Of a stretch of 50,232 nt of DNA, positions 1 to 10,000 are shown in pieces. Position 1 is the first letter of the stretch; every line of letters begins with the position of its first letter. The notes beneath the pieces were generated by a model, which saw nothing but the letters and a program-made list of their open reading frames with translations, was not told the DNA's origin and searched no databases. Source of the DNA: Conoideocrella luteorostrata (lineage: Eukaryota > Ascomycota > Sordariomycetes > Hypocreales > Clavicipitaceae); contig JASWJB010000324.1 in the NCBI GenBank assembly GCA_032433595.1, forward strand, positions 1-50,232, given 5' to 3'. The translations under genes and the position numbers were made by a program.

Positions 1-633
1 CGAAGCCAAGCCAAGGGTTGGGTGTGGTGCATCTGCAGTAACTATAATTGCACAATGACGGATAACGCGAGTTGGAGTAGTGGATATTCTCCAATCTCCG
101 TATCTGGGAAGCTGATAAAAAAAAAAAAACCATAGTAGGTAACTTGCTGTGCGACGAATGACAGCTCGGCGTTGTTACATAATACATGTTCTATGCATGG
201 CGTATATGTATTAACCGCGCAAATCCCCGAGTCTCATCTTTCGGGTACTGAAGCTCTCAGGCTCTGGAGCACGTAGAGCTTGAAATGCGGCATACCAACC
301 CAGTACCAGGCGGCAAGCCTCTCGTGGGACTCGACTGCATCTATTTTTGACGCAGCACTATACTCCTTACTGGGAGGCGTCAAGTAATCAATGTAGAACT
401 GAACACGACTTGATACCTTTCGTCCCTTGCCTTCAGTACGTTTGACATTTATTAGCTGATGAATCCATCGGTGCGGAAGAGTAAATGAGGTAACCACAAG
501 GTTACTCCTAACGGAGTATGGAGCGGGCGGGGATTTCCCCGCAGCCAATCTGAGATGGCGGCGTGGTTATTACGGCTATTACGGAGCACTACGGAAGAGT
601 AAGTACAGGTTCAGTTCTACCATTAAATATTTG
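1..633. other. Left-edge intergenic region, no supported gene
   Basis: I see no gene I can support. A minus-strand open frame at 234-548 has protein-like composition but opens with TTG, has no recognisable domain and no visible partner exon. A 13-base A run lies near 118. The last 100 bases are the presumed promoter of the aldoxime dehydratase; no clear TATA box is seen. Confidence 0.5.
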
Positions 634-1827
634 ATGAACACCAACCCCGGCCTTGCCGGATTGCTGTATCACCCTCAAACATGTCACTGTCATTCTCGAC
701 TTACCGCCAGACAGATAATGGCTTGCGCAGCAAGAACGCATCCTCTCCGCCAGCCCCCCAACCATAAGCCTCCTGTGCCACGCTGGCAGCTGGTCCTCCC
801 TGGCAATGTGACTCGCATCTTTACCGCTTATATTGGCATCCAGCCCCGCAGCGGAACTACCGCAAAAGCAGTGCTGGACCAAGTGTCTAGCAGAGTCGAA
901 GCATGGCTGCATGAGGAGTCGCCCAGTCGGCCACAGACCGCTGAGTCCTTCGTCGTCTTGGATGGAGACGACGTCCGCGGTGCCAAGGTTTGGCTTTGCT
1001 ACTGGGACGATGAAATTCAAGGCAAGGAGGCCTTGCGGCGTCTTGATCTGCCGTCTGTTCACTCAGCTTTGCCAAGTACAGACCAGAGCAGCACTGGCAT
1101 TTGGAGTGAAAGCTTCTCCACGCCAACTACGAGGCTCGAGACCAATTACACCGGCTTAGACTACTTGCCAGGGTTGGCGCAATTGCACAACACCAGCACG
1201 GAACCACACACTATGACGGCTTACTGGGGCGCTGCCCGCGATCGAATCTCCGACTCCGCCCACGACCTCTTTGAGAAGGACGCGGCCATTGACATGACAC
1301 CGCGGGCCGAATCGGAAAATAGCACCACCAGGCATTTAAGCGGCGTCAACTACAAAAACATGATTCACATCCGCTCCGGCCAATTCTGGCAGTCCTGCGA
1401 GCCTGAGGAAACATCCTCGTACGAAGAATCCCTCGAACCAACCCTGCGGGCTGGCTTGCAGTATCTATGGGATAACCGCCTTGTGAGCGGCGCTCTCGGG
1501 CTGAGGTATCTGCGCAACACTGACGGTACTGACAGAATATTGAAGGAGACATGCGGTGCTGGATTCTTCTGCAACCTGCAAAATTTGGAAGACTGGGCTA
1601 AAAAACACCCGTCACATGTGGCTATATATACAGGGGCTATAAAGCATGCCAGGAGGTTTGGGGAGGGACGCAAGTTCCGGACCTGGCATGAGGTGTCCGT
1701 TTTGAATGAGGGCGATGCGCATTTTGAGTACATCAATTGCTTGCCGAAGACGGGTGTAATCCGGTTCTTGAAATTGCAAGAAGTTGAAGAAAAGCGAGTC
1801 GGCTCGGAAGCATCTCAGCGAGAATGA
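634..1827 (+). CDS. Aldoxime dehydratase, haem-containing (phenylacetaldoxime dehydratase family)
   Basis: The single exon encodes 397 residues, close to the length expected of fungal members. Enzymes of this family (Pfam haem-containing dehydratase) convert aldoximes to nitriles using ferrous haem b bound directly by the substrate nitrogen. The C-terminal half carries the family signature. A SHVAIY segment (His about 328) matches the proximal haem ligand, TWHEV (His about 352) the distal catalytic histidine, IHIRSGQ (Ser about 248) the conserved serine, and AARDR (Arg about 202) the conserved arginine. The motif NEGDAHFEYINC is also typical. The reading frame also opens at a TTG at 631; the first ATG is 634. 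Met at 718, just before the conserved region, is an alternative start. No nitrilase or oxime-forming P450 is adjacent, so the substrate is unknown. It looks intact and functional. Confidence 0.88.
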   Translation: MNTNPGLAGLLYHPQTCHCHSRLTARQIMACAARTHPLRQPPNHKPPVPRWQLVLPGNVTRIFTAYIGIQPRSGTTAKAVLDQVSSRVEAWLHEESPSRPQTAESFVVLDGDDVRGAKVWLCYWDDEIQGKEALRRLDLPSVHSALPSTDQSSTGIWSESFSTPTTRLETNYTGLDYLPGLAQLHNTSTEPHTMTAYWGAARDRISDSAHDLFEKDAAIDMTPRAESENSTTRHLSGVNYKNMIHIRSGQFWQSCEPEETSSYEESLEPTLRAGLQYLWDNRLVSGALGLRYLRNTDGTDRILKETCGAGFFCNLQNLEDWAKKHPSHVAIYTGAIKHARRFGEGRKFRTWHEVSVLNEGDAHFEYINCLPKTGVIRFLKLQEVEEKRVGSEASQRE

Positions 1828-3345
1828 GTCTTGTGCCCAGAACATAGGCTGGTAACAGGCGGCTTCCGATCCTTCAATCTTACGCGCCTCTTAAGACGGT
1901 GTGCGAGACACCAGTCCGATTGTGCTGACGTAATACTAAACCTCTGTGCCTCATCGCTGTGTACTCCGTACCCGAAAGCCAGATATTTGATGAATGGAAT
2001 TCATTAGACCAATAAGCTCAAGTAGATAGTATACTTCACACAGTGCTCTCTCGCATTTGGTAGGGCATTGCTCCTCATTCTTGCCATCAACAATTCCAGC
2101 TCGAAAAGACAGCGTTCTAACTAGAGTCGCAATAACGCAGAGACTATGTTGAACTTTTGCCTTTTCCTCCGTTGTGTCAAACTCTTTCGCTCAATATTTC
2201 TTTAAATTTCGAAAGTCGCGATACTACAACGACAGGAATTAAGATCGTTTATTCGTAAGGCTTATCGACCTGGTGGTGAGACCACAGTGTGTACATCTCC
2301 TTTCAATGAGCTTAATTCAGTGGATTTTGACTACCATACGCAACTGAAGGTTATTCAACTTCTGAAGACGCGGATGAAGACTTCGCGAGACTGCTACGGC
2401 TAGAATCCTCAGACGTGTAGGTAGATTAGTTGAACAAGCATTTATTACCTTAGGTACAGACTCGGCTCTTTCATAGCTGGCCTTGAAAGATTCCCAGCCA
2501 AACATAACACACAATATACACACATTTAAATCGTGCTGTCTCCAGGAACCGGAGAATGCCAGCCTTCTTATGCCTGGGACCCGGACATTCGTCACTTGGA
2601 AGTCGTCGCAAAAAGCCCTGGTGACTTGCATCTGGCTAATAACGAGATATCAGTATGAATATTGAGAGAAAAACCGCGAAGGCGTGGAAAATTTACTCAT
2701 CTTCGATTATACTTTCTCCAATTTATTTGTCAGTATGCACTGAGGCGGCTATAGCCATTCTTAATCTCAGCCCCATAGCGGACAACACGTAAGATTCCAA
2801 GCATGCCACTTTTTTGAACTTGAATCATTTTGATGTTGTGTGGGCGAAATGAAGGCTCTAGGGTGGCTGAAATGGAGGCTCTAGGGTGGCTGAAATGGAT
2901 TCACGTGAGTTTTTATTTACCCACATAGCGAGTTAAAATATTCCTTCGCAAGATGGACACAATGCATAAGACAGAGAGCCGTGAACCTTACAGTGATCAA
3001 CTATTGGGCCATGATCGGTGCCTGAAACAGCTCATGGTGGTGGATAGAGTGTGAAGCAAGACGTGGATTCGCTTGTTCGTATTCGGGACTTGGATGCATA
3101 TATCTAACATAAACCCTTTTGTTTTTTCCAACTGGATGGAGGATCGGGCCGATGTGGGACGGTTTAGATTTGGTTTGAAAGTTGCATTGGCACTGCTCAG
3201 AGAAAGAGCCAATTGGCGCTAGAAATTTTGGATCTTGGAGCTCAGATATGTTTATAAAACGTCCGCCGCAGTTTTATATTTCGAATTGTTGGTCGATGTT
3301 CTCTGGCACGGTATATTCGAATTCTAACTCGGGGTTATGGGGTCA
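1828..3345. other. Intergenic region between aldoxime dehydratase and regulator
   Basis: No gene is supported. The region is AT-rich with only short open frames lacking recognisable domains. It holds a perfect 23-bp tandem duplication (2853-2898) and, immediately after it, a 26-bp stretch around 2890-2915 that nearly matches the minus strand near 37.19 kb (see repeats). Confidence 0.5.
2853..2898 (+). repeat. 23-bp direct tandem duplication
   Basis: Two identical 23-base units (2853-2875 and 2876-2898) lie head to tail. Each contains CTCTAGGGTGGCTGAAATGG. The perfect identity suggests a recent duplication. No function is apparent. Confidence 0.85.
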
Positions 3346-5033
3346 TCAGTACACAATATGGAATATCTTCCATGGACGCCCTTTTTGTACGTCGTCCACT
3401 GTCTTAAGCATCAATCTCGCTGATCCATCATGTAGAAACTCAAACCCGTCCTGTCCGACACGATGAAGTCGGCAAATAAACCCCCTGCCGCATTCGCATC
3501 CCCATGTTTCCTGCTTTGCAACAATGCCTGACTCCTCTAGAGTCATTGTGGATTCCAGTATGTCGGCGATGATCTTGGTGCTCCAGATTGCCTCTTTTCG
3601 GGGATACTTCCTCAACAGCGAAATCACACGCCGTCGGATCCTACCATCGCGGCAGGCTCTTCCTACATAAAAAAGCGGTTCGCAGAGAGAGGCGTACAGA
3701 GACAGGCAGCTTTCAAATGCATAAGGCTCCAGTTTACGCTTCCATCCATACGCCTGCTCTGCGAGTTTGACGCTATGAGCAAAGGAGTCCTTGTGCTGGT
3801 CCCAGCACATGTGCGGATCCCAAAGATTGGCTTGGAGAAATATCTCGAGGAAAACAGCGTACGACCCGAGCAGAAAAGCATTAATAATATCATTGCCTGT
3901 AAAGAGAATATCGCCATGTTTGTTGGCTTGCAGTAACTCGTGAAACTTTGGCCGCCAAACAGCAAAACGGTCCCTGTAGAAGCTGCGCCAGTCTTTTTCT
4001 GGCAATGCAAGACACGCAGAATGAGGTGCTCGCTGGTCCTGGTTATATTGATCCTTGAGAAGGCACCGCAGTAGAGGTTGGAAATTCACGCACGCGTCAC
4101 TGAGGGACTGAAACGACGGTTTATATGCGCGTAATAACATTCCATCAAAAATTTGTCGCAGGGGCGATGTACGTGCACAGGGGAGCCCCGCTACGAGCTG
4201 AAATTCGAAGGTGGTGATAAGCGATGTGATGGCATGTACAGAGAAAACACCTTTTTTCTGCGCGTCTGAGTCGTATAGCCAAAACTTCCACTGGTGGAAC
4301 AGTGTAATACTATTCTTGGCGTGTACAATCGCGTCGTTTCTATCGCCGGAAAAAATACTGATGATGGAGTAGAAAATGCTAGTCGTAAGGAGCGTCTCTT
4401 GTGAGGAGTAGGTTTGACTGTCTTGTTGCACGGCGTTTATAATGTGCGTTATCGAGGCATTGTATTGTGTCACAGAGAACTGATAAAGATGATTGATAAC
4501 GCTGGCATTATGCTCATTGTCATAGTCCATGAGCTGAAGCCGTTTGTGCATACTGGCAAGCGCAAGGCCGGCATGCCACATGGCAGGGTACACGTTGAGC
4601 GACTGCAGAATCCTGTTGGCCGCGGATGAACAGCCTAGTCTGCCTACTGTTTCGGTGCAAAAAAGTTGGAATACTTGAGCTTCTTGTACCGTCGGTCTCG
4701 CTTGGAAGGGCGATAGAAATCGACGAGAAAGATGGCTGACTGGGCTACGAACTATGGAGTCGTAGCCGCCGCATATACGATGCGTGGAAGTACATCGTTT
4801 GCATGAAGGCTTTGCTTCGTCGCATTTCAGGTGACGAGATCTGCAAGGTAAGTTTGAGTATTTGTTTGGGAACAGTGAGGCTGAAGTTCTCACCTGCAAA
4901 TGGTGCAGCCAGTCCTAGTTTTGGGAGCCCAGCGCCTGACTCGAGATGCTTTGGGCTGGCCCGATTGAGGGTCGGTGGTAGAATTGCCATCTACTCTTAC
5001 GGAGATAGTAGCATTTGGCCGTGAAGTCGACAT
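3346..5033 (-). CDS. Zn2Cys6 transcription factor, probable pathway regulator of the adjacent PKS
   Basis: Two exons (5033-4894 and 4840-3346) encode 544 residues; the 53-nt intron has GTGAGA at the donor and TTGCAG at the acceptor. The intron splits the zinc cluster. Exon 1 ends in TGCTICR and exon 2 continues SRHLKCDEAKPSCKRC, giving C43-x2-C46-x6-C53-x6-C60-x2-C63-x6-C70. A single-frame reading starting in the intron would miss the first two cysteines. The rest is a long helical, leucine-rich region like the PF11951-type fungal regulators that follow a CGGYD zinc-cluster end. The start ATG at 5033 is preceded by ACA and gives a basic, serine/threonine-rich N-terminus. It lies 2.1 kb downstream of the HR-PKS on the same strand, which fits a cluster-specific activator; that role is inferred from position. 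No frameshift is seen. Confidence 0.88.
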
Positions 5034-7099
5034 TGTGACCTTGGATGTTCCTGTGTTGGCGAATAGATAGACAACCCTTTCAGCCGACGTCGGCTGTAGT
5101 GGTCCGGGCAGGATGATTTAATTTCCTGTACAGATGTTGGTCTCGTTTGGCTCAATAATAGTGTTAAGGATATCCGCCTGAGAGGTTTTCCGGTGATTGA
5201 CTATCCGTTGAGCGGTAAAAAAATTGACCGGGCAAGGAAGACCTGCCAAGCAATAAAAGCAAAATATAATCAAAGGCCACGATACAGCGTGCGAGTTGAT
5301 GATTAGTAACATTAGGCATTAATCTGCACTCTGATAACTAGAGGTTTATGTCCCTATGCTCTTAAGCGGAACACTTTGAGGTATATGGTGTAACGTCAGG
5401 GCGGGGAGGGGATTACGTACCACTCTTTATCACTCCGAAGTCATGTCTCAAATTCAGCTGCCGAGCATCCGGTCGAATGTATATGCAGGGGCGTCAGGCC
5501 AATCAAGATAGCAGGATAAGAGGTACTTACTCTACCACCTAAACTGCACTATAAAGAAAAGTTCCAGCAACCTGGCTCTTTGTCAGCCGCTACACACATT
5601 GCCAGGTTTTCGTAGGCTAGCTAAGGGGGTCACTGATCGGTCTGGTCTACATTTGACAAGCTAGTCCATTTGTATGTTACCAACAGCTCACTGGGCGGGG
5701 ACGATGTCAGTTCGAGATTTGTAACAAACACCCGCCTCTTGCCGGATCCGTCGGCTAGGGCTGGCGATATATCTCCCGATTTGGGTGGGCAGGGGAGGAG
5801 GAGGCATGAATAGTCGCTGGCTGGCGAAGTCGCATCGCCATAAGTGGGCATCTCTGAAAATTGAAGCAAGTCGCAAGCATCGTCTTCCAGTCTATTCAAT
5901 TCTTCAAAATGCTTTAGCAAAAGTCTCATGTGGAACTATTTCTAGTGCGACTTTAATTTCTGCTATCTTGAAATTTGTTAAACTTGCAGATATATCATGT
6001 TGCTGTTGCAGAGATGCGCTTCTGTTAGCAGAGTCAACATTTTCGGACACCAGCGCTTTCACCGTATTGTTTGTATCCATCTGCTTGGCCTTTGGCTTTG
6101 GCCGAGTGCGCCAGTCTTGAAGAAGCATATCATCGAAAATAGCATTGGAGTTGTTGACCTTGTCGATGAAGTTTTCTCTGCTCAGTCTTTTCGTTCTGTA
6201 CATAGACAAAACGAACATTATTGGCTGACAGATTGTCAAATCGAAATTGAGAAATGTCCTTGATGCCACCCGAGGGAACAACGAGAAGCCCCTTCTGCTG
6301 CGGGTTTCCAACTACATCACAGAGCGCATATCAGCGGGAGTGAGTCCATCGTAGGCTTTGCTTAAACCGAGTGAGATATATCCTGTCGTCAGAGCCGTAA
6401 GCGCCACAAGACAATCAATATTAGCTGAAGAAAATATGTGGGCTGTTACTCATAATTTGTGAGACATCTTGAATGTACAGTCTCAAAATGGCAAAACAAG
6501 GTACACTTGCAGCGACCCTCTCATACCATTGGGTGATTCCGACTCTCATTCACGGGCTCTTGCGTCTTTCAGCGGTTGCAATGAAACGTATCTACTTCTA
6601 TATTGCGAAAAATCGTCTTAGGGAATACTACTTTATTGTAATTAGATAATAAATACATGAACGCGCTAGGTCCTCGAGGTATCTCCTTTAGATGACATTG
6701 ATATAGTTAGATCAGCTTAAACAGTTCTCTGCGTTCGTCAACGGTCACTACTCGGGGTTTCAAGTATAAAGCCGTTTGCTGCTCTAACCAGCACACTCGA
6801 CGCCTTTCCGATATACAGTGATCGGCATCAAGGTTTCATAAACACCACCATCACTACTCCGTAGAGCAACCAGAAGAAGTATACAATACTTCGTGAACCA
6901 GCCTTTAGCTTGTGTGGCTGTTTCTACTTGATGGGGCATTAGACGAATTAAATTCTGAAGAATTCCATTATTTTATTCCGTGCCGGGCTTGCTTAGAAGC
7001 TTAGCCTTTCCACGGTACCAGCAACCGTGCAAAATCTTTATTGCTTGTTCCTGTATCTCTCACTCCAAATCATGAGCATAAGAAGTGATGGGCACAGGT
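5034..7099. other. Spacer between PKS and regulator
   Basis: Apart from the possible coding relic at 5630-6440, I see no gene. 5034-5629 and 6441-7099 contain only short, unrecognised open frames. They presumably hold the regulator promoter and the PKS 3' untranslated region. Confidence 0.45.
5630..6440 (-). pseudogene. Unrecognised coding relic with shifted frames
   Basis: The minus strand shows protein-like sequence that changes frame at least twice. Around 6320-6430 it reads like a small hydrophobic leader (ALTTGYISLGLSKAYDGL). Another frame follows with KGLLVVPSGGIKDISQF. Around 5904-6200 a third stretch is polar and basic, with DDMLLQDWRTRPKPKAKQ. Near 5910 the open frame shifts again into KHFEELNRLEDDACDLLQ and runs to 5630. 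I do not recognise the family. It could be a decayed secreted protein gene, or a gene with introns I have not resolved. Confidence 0.3.
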
Positions 7100-10000
7100 T
7101 CAACTCTGGTCTGAGCCCGCCCTGAAACCACTGTCCTTTGCAGCATTGCTAGCCAGGATATATAAACTCTGATCGCGCATGAGTTCCGAAATAGGAACCT
7201 CAGCGTTAATTTCTTTCGCGAACCAATTTTTGATCTCAAGGGCGATCAATGAGTCCACTCCAGACGCATAAATAGGCAGCGAGGTATCAATGTCCGTCGC
7301 CGGGACAGCGAGCACACGCGAAAGCTTTGCCTTGAGGGCTTCCAGCACCACGCTCGTCGCTTCAGAGTCGTCTTTTGTATCCTTGAGTAGGATTGAGGGC
7401 GGCATCTCTTTTTTCTTTGCCCCGTCATCATCGTCTGCGAGCTGTGCTGTGGTGTCGTACCGCAGTGCGCTGAAAAGCGGCTTCTGCGACCACGCAATGT
7501 CTTCTTTGGCTTCCGCCGATAACGACGCAAAATATCCAAGACCAGTGACCATCTGTGTAACTGCTGGGTAGTCGGTCAGAGAGGGAGAAAGACAATACTC
7601 GAGACATGCGAGTAGGTCAGGTTTGGGCATGCCACCCATTCCTCGACGCTTCAAGTCGTCATCCAAGTTCCGCTCGGCAGCTACGCCAATGCCAGAGATG
7701 GCGCCGAGATCAATGGAGATGCCATGCTCGTTTTGTGCGCGTCGGTGGCGGGCCAGAGCATCTTGAAACGTGTTACCTGCCGCGTAGTTGCTTTGCCCGG
7801 GTGAGCCTATGATGCCGGCAATCGATGAGAACATAATGAAGAAATCCATGCCACGCGGAAGAACGGTGTGTAAAGACCATGTGCCTTGCACCTTGGGCTT
7901 AATCGCCTCCATCCATTGGGCGTGGGACACGTTTTCAAAAACCCCATCCTATCATTCACGTTAGCCACCGTCTGAGTTGGTAGCGAGGTCGGATTCACAA
8001 GAAAGAAGCACATACAGAAAGAAACATGGCAGCTTGAAGACAACCCTTGACGGCAGGCATAGACAGTTTCACACTATCGATCGCGGCCCTCACCGAATCC
8101 GCGGATGCCAGGTCGCATTTCGGTGCCTCCACTCTAACTCCCTGACTTTCCAGCTCGTTGACGAGATTCTTGGCTGCCTCGGACGAAACACCAGATCTGG
8201 AAAGCACAATGAAGTTGCGTGCACCGCGGTGAGCCATCCAAGGGATTAAAGCGCGTCCGAGACCACCAAATCCGCCAGCGATAACATATGATGCGTTGTC
8301 ACTGAATCTGTGCGGGATTCTCTGAGCGGGCACCACCTGCATTGCATTCTTTCGTTAGCATGGTGGACATCGTTATAGACCGTTAGTGGTTAGTATACTA
8401 ACAGCAATTGTGGCGCTTTCATCCATGTCAACGACGACCTTGCCCTCATATTGACATTTGCGCACTTGCTCAAAAGCATCTTTAAGATCTGCAACCGAGA
8501 AAACCTCTGGTGGCGGCAAGCGACATAGTTTTCCGGCATGTGAAATGAGCTTGGTGGCAGCAGCCAGCGTCCCTGCTAATAGTTCCTCACGATCGCTCGC
8601 AAATATGGAGTGAATTACTTGCTCGGTATATGTCACATCTCCGTTGTGGAACTTTTCGATATTAGGCTTGACCGAACCCTCGACGTCACTGGTCACAATG
8701 AACCTTCCACCATTAACAATGTTGCGCCATGAGTCAAATTTGTCTGCACAGCCGGCGAGATCCAAGACCAGGTCAAATTCCGCCGAGATGCTCTCTCCAC
8801 TTATATAGATGTGATCTCTTGGGATATTAACATAATCTCTCACCAATCTTAGCTGATGTTGATCGTCGACTGTCATGTATATGTTGGCACCAAGAGTCTC
8901 GGCCATTTGACCGGCTGCGAGTCCTACAGTGCTTGCACCGCCATGAATCAAGATCCTGTCGGATGCTTGAAGTTTCGCTACCTTAACAAGCTCATAGTAT
9001 GCAGTGCAGAAAGCATATGGAAGCCCGGCGGCCTCGTGGAATGACATGGATGGAGACATTTTTGTGATAGACGAAGCTCGTATGCGAACATATGTGCCCA
9101 CCGATCCAGACGAACAATGTCCACATACTCGGTCACCAACCATGAAACCAGCTTTCACACCTGCCTCGACTACAATGCCGGAGAACTCGCTACCGAATCC
9201 AGTTCCAGCCTTGGTGCCTTTGGCGATGAGGTAGTCCGGATTGTTCAAGCCCGAGGCTTTGATCTGAATGAACAGTTCATCGGCTGCTATGGGAGCTCTT
9301 GCGCTTGGTGCATCCACAAAGCGGAGAGTGTCCAGATCGCCTGGCGTCTTAATAGAAAGAGAAATAGAGCGGGTGCTATTTGCCCTTAAACTTGAAGGCT
9401 CCGGCTCTGGGCGGATCAGTTGGTCTTTGAGATGTTGATTGAGAGTGGTGGACGTCATGACGCGAGGCACGTGGAAAGAACCCTTGCTGTAGCAAATTTC
9501 AGGCTCATGAAGCACATTCGAATCAAATGATTGGTACAGAATAGACGAAATCATAGCCGCCATACTCGGAGCATCACTCGCCTCGAAAGAAAGTTCGGTG
9601 TACTTGCAGTTCAGCCGCTCGGTCGTCAACGTACGTCCAAGGCCAGTGAAGACTCCAAGATCAGGGTTTTCGGCGGTTAAACCGCAGCCTTTTGTCACCC
9701 AAATTATTCGCGCATTTGTTTGACAGAGAATAAGTTTCAGTGTATCGAAGTTGGTTTTGTTGATGTCTTTAAGATATGATTGTTGGGTCTCAAGGAGGAA
9801 TACGTAGGTAGCATTTTTCGGAGGCTGGGTTGCGAGTTGTTGCATGCTTTGGACGGAAAAATGGACAGAGTCCTTGTTATATCCGGCCACCTCGATTTTT
9901 TTTGCAAGACTAACCTGTTCAGACTCGTTCTTATCGACGACAAGAACAACATCTTGAATCGTGTCGTCAGATGCAGGAGTTGGAATTGTGGCTGTTGCTA

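Noticed and set aside
589..1062. 157-codon minus-strand frame overlapping the aldoxime dehydratase
   Set aside because: It is antisense to a conserved enzyme and lacks any recognisable motif.
7246..7539. Overlapping frames in the PKS C-terminus
   Set aside because: They are shadows of the KR-ACP exon, whose frame carries GVDSL and SNYAAGN.
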